DNA of 64,000 nucleotides from Paenimyroides baculatum (lineage in GTDB: Bacteria; Bacteroidota; Bacteroidia; Flavobacteriales; Flavobacteriaceae): positions 62,001 through 126,000 of the forward strand of contig NZ_VWSG01000001.1 in the NCBI RefSeq assembly GCF_008629655.1, in the 5' to 3' direction. Shown here in pieces: positions 1-9,482 of this stretch (position 1 is the stretch's first letter; each line of letters begins with the position of its first letter). Position numbers and translations under genes: made by a program. A model generated the notes under the pieces. It was not told the origin of the DNA, made no database searches, and saw only the letters and a list, made by a program, of their open reading frames with translations.

Positions 1-47
1 GTTATGTGAAATTGTGTTAAAAATAACTTAATAATTCAAGTAAATAT

Positions 48-90
48 AAAAAAAAGAGCCATATTAAAAAATATGACTCTTAAAAAAAAA
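48..90 (-). terminator. Rho-independent terminator of the lipoprotein gene
   Basis: Arms AAGAGCCATATT (54-65) and AATATGACTCTT (70-81) pair with one mismatch around an A-rich loop and are followed, in minus-strand reading, by a long T tract. It sits directly after the stop of the minus-strand lipoprotein gene. Confidence 0.8.
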
Positions 91-99
91 TGTTTAATT

Positions 100-474
100 T
101 TATCTGTTGGCATCAGCCGTCCAAGTTGAACCATCTTTTAAATACAGAATGGTTAATTTACTTGCTGTAATTCTTATGTAATGTGTTTCGGTAGAACCAA
201 TCATCACTGCAGAATTTTCGTTTTTCTCAATTTCGATTCCGGTAATATCAGGAATACTGTCCGAAAATAAGAAGTTGTATTTATCGCCTACTTTTACAAC
301 CTGTACGTGTCCGTTATCATTCGATTTACTTTCATCGCCGTTGGCAAATGTTACTTTACCGTTGTATCTACCAATAAAAAAATCGTTGTTTGCTGGATCG
401 TCATCATCACTACATGCTGTAAAAACAAAGATTGATAAACATAAAATTCCGAAAATCTTTAAAATACTTTTCAT
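100..474 (-). CDS. Small secreted lipoprotein, unknown function
   Basis: A 124-residue protein with a lysine-containing start, a hydrophobic stretch to about residue 20 and a lipobox ending FTAC followed by SDDDD. The acidic run after the lipidated cysteine resembles the lipoprotein export signal that sends Bacteroidota lipoproteins to the outer leaflet of the outer membrane. The remaining ~100 residues look like a small beta-rich domain with no motif I recognise. It stands alone, with its own terminator downstream and 131 bp separating it from the MFS gene. Localisation is well supported; function is unknown. Confidence 0.8.
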   Translation of the reverse strand: MKSILKIFGILCLSIFVFTACSDDDDPANNDFFIGRYNGKVTFANGDESKSNDNGHVQVVKVGDKYNFLFSDSIPDITGIEIEKNENSAVMIGSTETHYIRITASKLTILYLKDGSTWTADANR

Positions 475-605
475 AGCTTTTTAATATTTAATGTTACAAT
501 GTGTATAAACCAAGCATTGTGCCACAACATAGATATCGCTAATTAAAGGGGGTGTAATTTATCAGAAATATAAATTATGGTTATTTTTTCTACAAAAAGT
601 GTAAT

Positions 606-1757
606 TTATCGTAGTAAAAACCTTTTTAAGTAAACAGTTGCAAGCATTGCACCAATGCCCGCCATACCCACACCAACCAATACAGGCGAATTATAAGCAT
701 AACCAAGTGTGATTGGGATTCCACCTAAATAAGCTCCTAAAGTATTGCCAATGTTGAAACTCGCTTGTCCGGCTGCTGCAGCTATATTTTCAGATCCTTT
801 TGCAGATGTAATCAGCATCATTTGTAGTGGTGATCCAATAGTAAAAGCAACCAAGCCTGTAACAAATGCCATTACATAAGCTAACGATGTTATGTGTGCC
901 GTAAAATAAACCGTAACAAGTGTAAGTGCCATAGTGGTAAAACAAGCAATAGCCGCTTTTGTAGGGGAAATAGTATCTGCAAGTTTTCCACCTAAAATAT
1001 TTCCAATGAACATTCCCAAACCGACTAAAACCATAATATAAGGAACGCGGTCTTCTTGTAAACCGCCCACTTTTGTAACCATTGGCGAAATGTAGGTGAT
1101 CCATGAAAACAAACCACCTGTTCCAATAGAAATAACAGCGACAATTATCCAAGCTTTCGCCTGTTTAAAGTACGAAAGCTGCTGTCTTAAATCGCCATTT
1201 GTTTTGTTGTTCATATTTGGCAGCCAAAAGTAAATGCTTGCAATGGTGATTAATCCCAAAGCTGCAATGATTCCATAAGTAATTCGCCACGAATAATGAT
1301 GCCCAATGTACGTACCAAGCGGAACTCCTGCTAAATTTGCAATGGTCATACCCGTGAACATAAAGGCAATTGCCTGCGCTTCTTTTCCTTTTTGAACCAA
1401 CTGTGCTGCAACTACCGATCCTACACCAAAAAAGGCACCGTGTGGCAAGCCCGACATAAACCTGCTTATTGCCAATGTATTGTAATCGGGTGCAATGGCA
1501 AATAATCCGTTAAAAACTATAAAAAGCAACATTAACAGCAGCAACACTTTTTTAGGAGCGATCTTTCCCGTAAAAATGGTTAAAATAGGTGCGCCAACTA
1601 CAACACCTAATGCATATAAAGCAATAAAATGGGCTGCCTGCGTAATTTCAATCTGCTGGTCTTTAGCAATATCCTGCAAAATTCCCATCATGGTAAATTC
1701 CGTCATACCAATAGCTAATCCGCCAAATGCCAAAGCAATTAATCCTTTATTCATCAT
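606..1757 (-). CDS. MFS transporter, DHA1/AraJ-like
   Basis: A 383-residue polytopic membrane protein with about 12 hydrophobic segments. The N-terminal segment carries GMTEFTMMGIL, matching the GxxEFxxxGLLP signature of AraJ/PbuE-like major facilitator exporters (sugar, purine or drug efflux by proton antiport). Length is typical for the family. The second Met, one codon in, could equally be the start. The gene is monocistronic, transcribed away from the 1975 gene. Substrate cannot be deduced. Confidence 0.88.
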   Translation of the reverse strand: MMNKGLIALAFGGLAIGMTEFTMMGILQDIAKDQQIEITQAAHFIALYALGVVVGAPILTIFTGKIAPKKVLLLLMLLFIVFNGLFAIAPDYNTLAISRFMSGLPHGAFFGVGSVVAAQLVQKGKEAQAIAFMFTGMTIANLAGVPLGTYIGHHYSWRITYGIIAALGLITIASIYFWLPNMNNKTNGDLRQQLSYFKQAKAWIIVAVISIGTGGLFSWITYISPMVTKVGGLQEDRVPYIMVLVGLGMFIGNILGGKLADTISPTKAAIACFTTMALTLVTVYFTAHITSLAYVMAFVTGLVAFTIGSPLQMMLITSAKGSENIAAAAGQASFNIGNTLGAYLGGIPITLGYAYNSPVLVGVGMAGIGAMLATVYLKRFLLR

Positions 1758-1974
1758 CTTAAAATATCAATTTGCAAAGGTAACGCTTACTTGACAAAAC
1801 CGCTGTGCCCAAATAAACTTCTTTTAAAGGCAGCGTTGTTTTAACGTTATCATTTGTATTAATTAGAAAAAAAATATAAAAAATTAATAGCTGGTGTATA
1901 AAATTTAAATGGAATTAATATATTCGTACTATTAAAAATTTAAAATAGTTAAAAGGCTAAAAAGCACATTTAAT

Positions 1975-2628
1975 ATGAAACAGAGTATGTCTGAAGATCA
2001 ACAGTTTATTTTTGATTCTATTTACACGCAGGTACGTTCAGGATTTTACAGTTTAGAGGATGTTCAGAACAATATTATCGAAGAAATTGAAGACAATGGT
2101 TTTGAAGACGAGATTTCCGAAGATTGGGCATACGAACAGATTGATCGTGTGAACGAAGAACTTTTAAAGGAAAGTGAATCTTGGGGCGAAAACACGCAAA
2201 CCACACGTTTAATTGCTGCTTTTGATGAGTTGGCAGAATCTAAAATCATTGCACTTCATTATACAGGATTTACAAATGACGACGGGGAATATGAAGTTAC
2301 TGAAGTAGAGCGTACTTTGATTGATAACGACGAAAAATCGGAAGGATATTGTTTTTACCACGGTCAGGATATGGAACGCGCAGTTCGTGGCGAAGGTTTG
2401 TACATCAGTTTTCAAAAGATAAACAACGTAAGCGATGTTGTTAGCAGAGAAGTTGCCCAAAAAATTGTGGAAGTTTTACAAAAACACAATTTAAAGGTTG
2501 ATTGGAACGGCAAAGCTGCAACTCGTATTTTTCTGCCCGATTTTAAATGGGAACGAATTTATAACGAAGACGATCGCGATTTATTGAATTACAACTACGT
2601 AATCGACGCGATTTTACTGAATAAATAA
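1975..2628 (+). CDS. Conserved hypothetical protein, DUF6891-like
   Basis: A 217-residue acidic soluble protein with no signal peptide or membrane segment. A central GYCFYHGQDMERAV segment and the LYISF strand after it recall DUF6891 proteins, a family of unknown function; I make this link from memory and it is tentative. The N-terminal 60 residues are helical and rich in Glu/Asp. The first Met lies only three codons before a second Met, so the start may be either. A strong terminator follows the stop. Confidence 0.75.
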   Translation: MKQSMSEDQQFIFDSIYTQVRSGFYSLEDVQNNIIEEIEDNGFEDEISEDWAYEQIDRVNEELLKESESWGENTQTTRLIAAFDELAESKIIALHYTGFTNDDGEYEVTEVERTLIDNDEKSEGYCFYHGQDMERAVRGEGLYISFQKINNVSDVVSREVAQKIVEVLQKHNLKVDWNGKAATRIFLPDFKWERIYNEDDRDLLNYNYVIDAILLNK

Positions 2629-2630
2629 TA

Positions 2631-2658
2631 AAAAGCCACTCAAACGAGTGGCTTTTTT
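2631..2658. terminator. Bidirectional terminator between convergent genes
   Basis: AAAAGCCACT and AGTGGCTTTTTT form a perfect stem around CAAACG, with A and T tracts on either side. It can serve both the plus-strand gene ending at 2628 and the minus-strand barrel gene ending at 2685. Confidence 0.88.
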
Positions 2659-2684
2659 AATTAACTAATTCTAAAAAAATGTAA

Positions 2685-5042
2685 TCATAAGCGGTTTTGT
2701 TCGTCTGTTTTTTCTATTCTTTGAGCCGTTTTTAACGATTGGTTTCCAAACTGATATCGAAGTGTAATCATAAAATTTCGGGTATCGGCAGCATCTAAAA
2801 AGTAATTGTTCTGGTTGGCGTATTTTGTACTGATCTTCATTTTTTCGCTGTAAAAAATATCGTTAAAAGCAATCGATGCATCTAACTTTTTATTAAAAAA
2901 CTTACGTGTCATTTGTAAAGATGTGCTTGAAAAGCTTGATATGTTAAACGTTCCCTGAATGGTTGGCGATGTATAAAAGAAACTCGTGTTTAAAACCCAG
3001 TCAGCTGCTTGGTTTAACTGAATCTGTACGTTGGTTCTTCCGTTAAAAGTCAGTTTTTTATTCTCGTACAATTGGTTTTTTAAATCCCAGAAATATTGTT
3101 GGCGGTATTCGGTATTTGTACTAAAATCGACAGATAATTTTTCAGAAATTTCAAAGTTTTTGTAAAGTTGCAAACCTGCAGCGTTTTCAGATTTTATATT
3201 GGTGTATCGGTACATTAAATTTTTGGTTTCGGGAATTTGAAAGTTTATTTCCATGGCAGGAAATTTCTCGTAACGGTAATAAGGTGTAATGATTGTGTTT
3301 TTAAAACTGTAATTTAATTCGATATTATGCGTAATGGTTGGTCGCAAACGCGGATCACCTTGAAAATACGAGAATTCGTTGTAATATGATTTTGCCGGAT
3401 TTAACCACGAATAATAAGGTCGCGTAATTCTTTTTCCGTACGAGATGCCCAATTGTTGCGAATTCTGAAAATTATACTGCGCATATAATGTAGGAAACCA
3501 CTGTAAATACGATTGTTTGTTCACATCTGCAGGTTGTTTTACTACTCCTTCCAACTGTGTGTATTCAGCTCGTAAGCCGGCTTTAAAAGACCATTTTTCT
3601 AAATCGTAACTAAAACTGCTATACGCTGCGTAATTTTTTTCAGTATAATTAAAATCGTTGCTTTTATCGGGATTCAACTGTAAATTTCCACTGTCATCAT
3701 CAGAAAAAAGCATGGTGAAATCAGACGAAATGGTGCTGAACTTTAATCCGTTGTCCCACATAAATTTGTCTTTTTTGTAAGAATCATCAACCTGAACGGC
3801 AAAAACCTGCGTGTTACTTTCTTCATCATTCGTAAATTGATTTCTTAAAGTTGGATATTGAGTGATAATATCCTGAAACTTGGTTTTTGAATTGTTGGTA
3901 AATTGAGCGGTCGATGAAAAAGTATGAACTTTCAATTTCTTCTGAAATTGAGCGTACGTATTGATCTGATTGTTGTTTTCGTTATGATCGTTTATCGTGT
4001 TAAACTGCGAAATAACATCGTTTGCGCTATTCGTGATTACCGTTGGAATGTTGTATAAACCGTGCAAATTTGGCTGATAAAAACCGTTGATTCCTACATT
4101 AAAACTGGTTAAAGAATCTTTTTCATAACCAATCATAGCGTTCCAAGTGTTCTGCGATTTGCTGGTGTCTTTGCGGTTGGTAATGGTTCTCCAGGCTGTA
4201 GTATCTTCTTCGTAAAAAACATAATCTTTGCTTTTGCGAACGTAATTTCCGCCACCATGATAGTAACTCGCGGCAAAATTCCATTTGCCAATATTGTAAA
4301 AATTGCTTATTCCGGCTACACCTTTGGCATACATACTTTGCTCGTATTTACTGAAAAGCGTTCCTTTGTACCCCAACAATTTGTTCTGTTTTAGTTTGAT
4401 GTTTACAATGGCAGCGCCCGATGCTTCGTACTGTGCCGGCGGATTTGTAATAACTTCTATAGCCTGCAGTTCGTTACCCGGAGTGTTTTCTAACAACGTT
4501 TGCAGCTCTTGCGACGACATCATCCATCTTTTATCGTTAATAGTAACCAAAATACTGCTGTTGTTGCGTACCTGCAAACTGCTGTTTTTAACGGTGATGT
4601 TCGGTGTGCGCTTTAAAATTTCCCACGTATTTAAATTACTTAACGAACTGTTTTCAACATCAAACACCATACGGTCTATTTTCTGTTTCACTTTTGGGCG
4701 TTTAACGCTTATGGTTAATTCGGTCAGTTGTTCTTCTAATGGAATCAGATATAATTTTAATGCGTTTTTTTGATATTCGATTGAAATTTGCTGTTGCAAC
4801 GGTTGATGAAAATCATCATTAATATCCAAAATAATTTCCGGTTGATCTGTGATTATTTCAAAGTTTCCCAATGAATCTGTCGCCACCGATTGCTGATAGT
4901 TTTTTGAAACATCAAGAATTCTAATTTCTAAATACGAAACAGGAATATCGTCTTTTGTATAAACCGTGCCGCTAATATTTTGTTGCTGTGCCCAAATTTG
5001 CATGCAGCATAAAAGCATCCAAACAAGTGTAATTTTTTTCAT
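2685..5042 (-). CDS. Outer-membrane beta-barrel protein, TonB-receptor-like
   Basis: A 785-residue protein with a signal peptide ending near residue 18 (CMQIWA then QQQ). Residues 20-100 look like a carboxypeptidase-regulatory-like beta-sandwich domain (starts ISGTVYTKDD), followed by a plug-like region at ~120-210 and a long barrel to residue ~770. This is the architecture of the outer membrane beta-barrel family related to TonB-dependent receptors. It is divergent from a histidine kinase/response regulator pair, and such pairs often control the neighbouring receptor. The ligand is unknown. No canonical TonB box was identified. Confidence 0.88.
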   Translation of the reverse strand: MKKITLVWMLLCCMQIWAQQQNISGTVYTKDDIPVSYLEIRILDVSKNYQQSVATDSLGNFEIITDQPEIILDINDDFHQPLQQQISIEYQKNALKLYLIPLEEQLTELTISVKRPKVKQKIDRMVFDVENSSLSNLNTWEILKRTPNITVKNSSLQVRNNSSILVTINDKRWMMSSQELQTLLENTPGNELQAIEVITNPPAQYEASGAAIVNIKLKQNKLLGYKGTLFSKYEQSMYAKGVAGISNFYNIGKWNFAASYYHGGGNYVRKSKDYVFYEEDTTAWRTITNRKDTSKSQNTWNAMIGYEKDSLTSFNVGINGFYQPNLHGLYNIPTVITNSANDVISQFNTINDHNENNNQINTYAQFQKKLKVHTFSSTAQFTNNSKTKFQDIITQYPTLRNQFTNDEESNTQVFAVQVDDSYKKDKFMWDNGLKFSTISSDFTMLFSDDDSGNLQLNPDKSNDFNYTEKNYAAYSSFSYDLEKWSFKAGLRAEYTQLEGVVKQPADVNKQSYLQWFPTLYAQYNFQNSQQLGISYGKRITRPYYSWLNPAKSYYNEFSYFQGDPRLRPTITHNIELNYSFKNTIITPYYRYEKFPAMEINFQIPETKNLMYRYTNIKSENAAGLQLYKNFEISEKLSVDFSTNTEYRQQYFWDLKNQLYENKKLTFNGRTNVQIQLNQAADWVLNTSFFYTSPTIQGTFNISSFSSTSLQMTRKFFNKKLDASIAFNDIFYSEKMKISTKYANQNNYFLDAADTRNFMITLRYQFGNQSLKTAQRIEKTDEQNRL

Positions 5043-5085
5043 GTGATTATTTTTTACAAATGTGTGGCTATTTTTGCAGTGCGTG

Positions 5086-5115
5086 GGTTAACGAACGGTT
5101 AATGGGCGGTTAACG
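5086..5115. promoter_or_regulatory. Three direct repeats at 11-bp spacing, candidate response-regulator operator
   Basis: GGTTAACG (5086-5093), GGTTAATG (5097-5104) and GGTTAACG (5108-5115) recur at exactly 11-bp intervals, about one helical turn, in the intergenic region between the barrel gene and the kinase operon. OmpR/PhoB-family regulators, such as the one encoded at 6515, bind tandem direct repeats of about this period. A TATATTTG box at 5140-5147 lies downstream for the kinase operon. Binding is inferred. Confidence 0.6.
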
Positions 5116-5139
5116 TGTTTTTACACATAATAGTTTTTT

Positions 5140-5147
5140 TATATTTG
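5140..5147 (+). promoter_or_regulatory. Candidate -7 element of the kinase/regulator operon
   Basis: TATATTTG matches the Bacteroidota TAnnTTTG -7 element. It is only 6 bp from the ATG at 5154, so transcription from it would give an almost leaderless message. No good TTG lies at the usual spacing upstream, which suits an activator-dependent promoter using the repeats at 5086-5115. Confidence 0.45.
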
Positions 5148-5153
5148 TTACTG

Positions 5154-6518
5154 ATGAAAAACGTAAGAAAACATCCTATCATTTATTTTTCGCTGCTGTT
5201 TGTGGTACTCGCTGCAATACAGTCGTACTTTTTGTACAATACCGTTTTGCTGAAAAAAAACGAAATTAAAAGTAAAGCCAAAGAAATATTTGAAAAGTCA
5301 ACGGTTGATTATTCGTTTTTGGAAGATACCCGTTGGGATGAAAGTTTACATCTGTGGCAAGAATTCGATAGTAAAGTAGCTGCCCAACAGCATTTTGAAA
5401 CAGAAATGAAATTGAAAAACGATAGCTTTGCTAGAGCTTTGCGTGCGTATGTGAAACAACAATATAAAGAAAGCGGTTTAGAATTAGCGTTTAAAAAAGA
5501 ATTGCTGGGTGTGTACGATAAAACAAATAATCAGCAAATAGTTTCAAAACCTATTGTTATTTATGCAACCAATCCTAAACCGGTTGAAAATTATTTGTTG
5601 AGTGAATCAAAATGGGAATCTACCCAATCAAATTCAACAACCGAAACACAAAGAGATACACTGAATACAAAAAGTTTTGACGATAGAATTGATATTGCCC
5701 GCACTTATGAAAAATCTGTTTCTAAAACGGATGAACGAAGTTATGTGATTCAACAGGCAATGTATTACGATATTTTAAATATGAATATGATTCTGTTTAA
5801 AGAACTTTGGGGGTTGTTCGCGGTTTCGATATTTATAATGATTATGGTGCTTGTGTTGTATTTTCAATCGTACAAAAAGTATAACGAACAACGCAAACAG
5901 GTTTTATTGCTGCATGATACCATTGATAATATTTCGCACGAATTTAAAACGCCTTTGGCAACGTTGAAAATTGCTTCAAAACAAATTCAAAAAGCGTACA
6001 GTACAGAAACACTGACATTGATGGATCGACAAATTAATCGGTTGGAACATCTTTTAAAACCTTTAAATACGGAAGATTTACAAAATAATCACGCAACAAA
6101 AACGCAGATTGTAGCATTTACAGATGATTATAAAACGCTGTACCCACATATTAACTGGGGTATTTCTATTGAAAGTAGTAATGACGAATTAACGGTAAAT
6201 GCTGCCGATATCGAGACCATTTTAGGAAATCTGATGGATAACAGCATTAAGTACGGCGGAAAAAGCATACAAATTAAGATTCTGCAAAAAGAGAACTCTT
6301 TAAAAATTGATGTTGTTGATGACGGAATCGGCATGGCTGCAAACGAACAAAAATATATTTTCGATAAGTATTACCGGGTTCCCATAAACAATATTCACAG
6401 CGTAAAAGGTTTGGGCGTAGGTTTGTATCTGGTAAGCAAAATTGTGCAGAAATATCAGGGGATTATTCAGGTTAAAAGCAATTTGGGCAAGGGGTGTCAT
6501 TTAAGTATCGAACTATGA
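5154..6518 (+). CDS. Sensor histidine kinase
   Basis: A 454-residue two-component kinase. Membrane segments at about residues 8-28 and 213-233 flank a ~180-residue periplasmic sensor region of no recognised type. The H-box HEFKTPLATLK carries the phosphoacceptor His262, followed by the N-box NLMDNSIKYGG, a G1 box DDGIGMAANEQ and a G2 box GLGVGLYLVSK. I chose ATG 5154 over an upstream GTG at 5115 because the latter overlaps the 11-bp repeats and adds only an extra hydrophobic tail. Its stop overlaps the regulator start by ATGA, so the two are translationally coupled. Confidence 0.93.
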   Translation: MKNVRKHPIIYFSLLFVVLAAIQSYFLYNTVLLKKNEIKSKAKEIFEKSTVDYSFLEDTRWDESLHLWQEFDSKVAAQQHFETEMKLKNDSFARALRAYVKQQYKESGLELAFKKELLGVYDKTNNQQIVSKPIVIYATNPKPVENYLLSESKWESTQSNSTTETQRDTLNTKSFDDRIDIARTYEKSVSKTDERSYVIQQAMYYDILNMNMILFKELWGLFAVSIFIMIMVLVLYFQSYKKYNEQRKQVLLLHDTIDNISHEFKTPLATLKIASKQIQKAYSTETLTLMDRQINRLEHLLKPLNTEDLQNNHATKTQIVAFTDDYKTLYPHINWGISIESSNDELTVNAADIETILGNLMDNSIKYGGKSIQIKILQKENSLKIDVVDDGIGMAANEQKYIFDKYYRVPINNIHSVKGLGVGLYLVSKIVQKYQGIIQVKSNLGKGCHLSIEL

Positions 6519-7201
6519 AAAAAGTAGCAGTTTTATTGGTTGAAGATGAATATGATTTTGGTTTTATATTGAAACAATACCTTGAAATGTATGAGTTTAA
6601 TGTGCACTGGTATCAAAATCCTATGCAGGCATTAGATGACTTTACGGCTGTAAACCAATGTGATATTGCTATTTTAGACGTAATGCTGCCCGAAATGGAC
6701 GGATTTACATTGGCAAAAAAACTACAAAAAAAAACTGATTTTCCGTTTTTGTTCCTTACAGCAAAAAATCAACAGATCGATCGTATTTTAGGATTAAAAC
6801 TCGGTGCAGATGATTACATCTCAAAACCTTGCGATCCCGAAGAATTAATCTTACGGATAAAAAATATTCTAAACCGCAAAGGGTATAAATCTGTAAATGA
6901 TGAAATCCTAATTGGCAATTATATTTTCAAACCAAAACAGTTGATATTACAGCATTCAGACACAGATTATCAGTTGACCGAACGTGAAGTTTCACTGCTT
7001 TTACTCCTTACGCAATACAACAATCAGGTAGTGACTCGCGAAATTATTTTACAGCACGTTTGGAAAAATACCGATTATTTTACAGGCAGAAGCATGGATG
7101 TTTTTATAAGCCGCTTACGTAAATACTTTCAAAACGACGATCGTATTAAAATTCAGTCAATTCGCGGTGTAGGTTTTCATGTGGTCTTTCCGGTAGATTA
7201 G
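6515..7201 (+). CDS. OmpR/PhoB-family response regulator
   Basis: A 228-residue cytoplasmic regulator. The receiver domain has the acidic pocket VEDEYD, phosphoacceptor Asp55 in ILDVMLPEMDGF, and the conserved Lys in YISKPCDPEEL. The C-terminal winged helix (about residues 130-226) ends with IRGVGFHVVF, typical of Trans_reg_C. The start ATG overlaps the kinase stop (ATGA). It likely receives phosphate from the kinase just upstream and binds the 11-bp repeats at 5086-5115 to control the divergent barrel gene. Confidence 0.94.
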   Translation: MKKVAVLLVEDEYDFGFILKQYLEMYEFNVHWYQNPMQALDDFTAVNQCDIAILDVMLPEMDGFTLAKKLQKKTDFPFLFLTAKNQQIDRILGLKLGADDYISKPCDPEELILRIKNILNRKGYKSVNDEILIGNYIFKPKQLILQHSDTDYQLTEREVSLLLLLTQYNNQVVTREIILQHVWKNTDYFTGRSMDVFISRLRKYFQNDDRIKIQSIRGVGFHVVFPVD

Positions 7202-7281
7202 ATAGAATCAATTCAGAACGTTATAATTATCAACAATTATTATCGACAGTTTTTAAGAAAAAAACTATCTTTAAATAAAAA

Positions 7282-8163
7282 ATGAAATTTGGAAAAGTTG
7301 CCGATCCATCTTTGGTCGATTTTACCTTACCGCCAATTGCGTCCGAAACTTATGCCGTTTTAGGAAAAAATCCTAAAGGTAATTTCGAAGTTTTTGTAGG
7401 TTGCGCCAAATGGAACAAATCCGATTTAAAAAACTTCTATCCAAAAGGCACAAAAGACGAACTGACTTATTATTCGCAACAGTTCAACAGTATCGAGCTG
7501 AATGCTACCTATTACAGTTCACCGTCTAAAGATCAGGTGCAGATTTGGAATGATAAAACACCCGAAAGCTTTAAGTTTTTTCCTAAAATTCCGCAATCAA
7601 TAAGTCATTACAGCAGGTTGTTGAACACCAATGAAAAAGTATTGGCATTTACCGATGCTTTAGCGTTTTTCGATGATAAGTTAGGAATGATTTTCCTACA
7701 AATGCACGAAAACTTCAAACCAAAAGATTTTGATCGTTTACATAAATTTATCGAAGAATTCCCAAAAGGTTTTCCATTAGCTGTTGAGGTTCGTAACGAA
7801 GAATGGTTTGCAGATAAAACTATTTTTAATCAATATTGTAATTTGTTGCAAAAGCATAATGTGGCAAATATTATTGTTGATACTGCCGGTCGCCGTGACA
7901 TGCTGCACATGCGTTTAACGGGCAACACGGCTTTTGTGCGATACGTTGGTGCAAATACCGCCGATGATTATGATCGATTAAACGATTGGCTTACAGTTCT
8001 TAAAGATTGGCGCGAAAGTGGTTTGCAAAAACTATATTTCTTTATTCATCAAAATACCGAATTAGAATCGCCTTTGCTGGCAACACATTTCATAAAGCAA
8101 TTGAATGATGCTTTTAAATTAGAGCTTCCATATCCCGGAAAAAACGAATTGTCATTATTTTAA
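7282..8163 (+). CDS. DUF72 (YecE) family protein
   Basis: A 293-residue soluble protein with the DUF72 hallmarks: FVGCAKWNKSDLKNFYP near residue 40, FNSIELNATYYSSPS near 70, LGMIFLQMHENF, LAVEVRNEEWF, and a late FVRYVGANTADDYDRL segment. The family folds as a TIM barrel related to sugar-phosphate isomerases, but no biochemical role is settled. It starts a run of closely spaced plus-strand genes (gap 11 bp to the next), suggesting an operon to about 11,994. Confidence 0.88.
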   Translation: MKFGKVADPSLVDFTLPPIASETYAVLGKNPKGNFEVFVGCAKWNKSDLKNFYPKGTKDELTYYSQQFNSIELNATYYSSPSKDQVQIWNDKTPESFKFFPKIPQSISHYSRLLNTNEKVLAFTDALAFFDDKLGMIFLQMHENFKPKDFDRLHKFIEEFPKGFPLAVEVRNEEWFADKTIFNQYCNLLQKHNVANIIVDTAGRRDMLHMRLTGNTAFVRYVGANTADDYDRLNDWLTVLKDWRESGLQKLYFFIHQNTELESPLLATHFIKQLNDAFKLELPYPGKNELSLF

Positions 8164-8174
8164 AACAGAAACAA

Positions 8175-8750
8175 ATGGAATCAACATTTATAGAAAGTGT
8201 AAAAAAACAGTTTGCCTATTACAAACATTTGGGCGATAAAACGTTTGAACAGTTACAGGAACCCGATTTCTTTTGGCAGTTTAACCCAGAAAGCAACAGC
8301 ATTACCGTTATTGTGAAGCATTTGTGGGGAAACATGCTTTCGCGTTGGACCGATATTTTTACAACCGATGGTGAAAAAGAATGGCGTAACCGCGACAGTG
8401 AGTTTGAAGCCGATTTAAAATCTGCAACCGAAGTTTTAGAAAAATGGGAAGCCGGTTGGAATTGCTTGTTTAACACCTTGAACAGTTTGTCTGAAAGTGA
8501 TTTGAACAAAATCATCTATATCCGTAACGAAGGGCATACGGTGCAGGAGGCCATTAACCGACAATTGGCGCATTACCCGTATCACGTGGGGCAGATTGTA
8601 TTTATCGGCAAAATGATTCAAAATGAAAAGTGGCAATCGTTATCAATTCCCCGAAATAAATCAAATCAATACAATGCTGAAAAATTTTCTACAGAAAAGC
8701 AACGCAGACATTTTACCGATGATTTATTGAACGATAAAAATCAGGAATGA
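8175..8750 (+). CDS. DinB-like / DUF1572 family protein
   Basis: A 191-residue protein with a four-helix-bundle pattern and the conserved histidines of the DinB/YfiT superfamily: His in VKHLWGNM near residue 49, and HYPYHVGQIV near residue 135. These usually form a metal site. DUF1572 members are ~170 residues, so length fits. The superfamily includes thiol transferases using bacillithiol or mycothiol, but a reaction cannot be assigned here. One base separates it from the DUF2071 gene. Confidence 0.85.
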   Translation: MESTFIESVKKQFAYYKHLGDKTFEQLQEPDFFWQFNPESNSITVIVKHLWGNMLSRWTDIFTTDGEKEWRNRDSEFEADLKSATEVLEKWEAGWNCLFNTLNSLSESDLNKIIYIRNEGHTVQEAINRQLAHYPYHVGQIVFIGKMIQNEKWQSLSIPRNKSNQYNAEKFSTEKQRRHFTDDLLNDKNQE

Positions 8751-8751
8751 T

Positions 8752-9477
8752 ATGGGATTATCAATCAAAAAAATACTGAAACAAACCGATCACCGAACTT
8801 GGGATTATCCTAAACAGCCTTATAGTTTTTATCAGGAATGGAACCGCGCCTTGTTTTTTCATTGGAAAGTTGATGCCGATATTTTGCAGGAATTAATTCC
8901 CGATGGTTTAACAATTGACCTATTCAATAACGAATCTTACGTGTCGTTGGTGGCTTTTACTATGGAAAAAATCCGACCACGATTTTTGCCTCCGTTTGCA
9001 CCAATTTCTAATTTCGATGAGATCAACCTGCGAACTTATGTTGTAAAAGACGATATTCCGGGCGTGTATTTTTTAAACATCGAAGCAAGTAAAATCATTT
9101 CGGTAGCCGTTTCAAAATTATTGTCGGTTTTACCTTATGAACATGCCGATATGTATCGAAACAATAAAGATTATTTTCAATCGGTTTTTAAAAAGAAGAA
9201 TTTCTCGTTTGCTGCAAAGTATGAAATCGGAACAGAAATAACTGATAAAACCGATTTAGATTGTTTTTTAACCGAGCGATATTGCTTGTATGTTGATGCC
9301 AATGAAAATTTGTATCGATACGATATTCATCATATTCCTTGGCCTTTGCAGCAGCTAACACTATACGAATTACAGACAGATTATGTTTTGGGCGATTTAA
9401 ATTTGAACGAACTTCCTTTAAAAGTTCAGTATTCAAGCGGTGTGCAGGTTATTGCATGGAATAAAATACAAGTTTAG
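8752..9477 (+). CDS. DUF2071 (YqjF-like) family protein
   Basis: A 241-residue soluble protein. The segments ALFFHWKVDADILQELIPDG and NLRTYVVKDDIPGVYFLNIE match the DUF2071/YqjF (acetoacetate decarboxylase-like fold) family of unknown function. It is packed between the DinB-like gene and the GIDE-like gene with gaps of 1 and 5 bp, implying cotranscription. No signal peptide or membrane segments are seen. Confidence 0.87.
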   Translation: MGLSIKKILKQTDHRTWDYPKQPYSFYQEWNRALFFHWKVDADILQELIPDGLTIDLFNNESYVSLVAFTMEKIRPRFLPPFAPISNFDEINLRTYVVKDDIPGVYFLNIEASKIISVAVSKLLSVLPYEHADMYRNNKDYFQSVFKKKNFSFAAKYEIGTEITDKTDLDCFLTERYCLYVDANENLYRYDIHHIPWPLQQLTLYELQTDYVLGDLNLNELPLKVQYSSGVQVIAWNKIQV

Positions 9478-9482
9478 TTTTT

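Noticed and set aside
5115..5153. GTG start for the kinase at 5115
   Set aside because: It coincides with the last operator repeat and precedes the likely transcription start.
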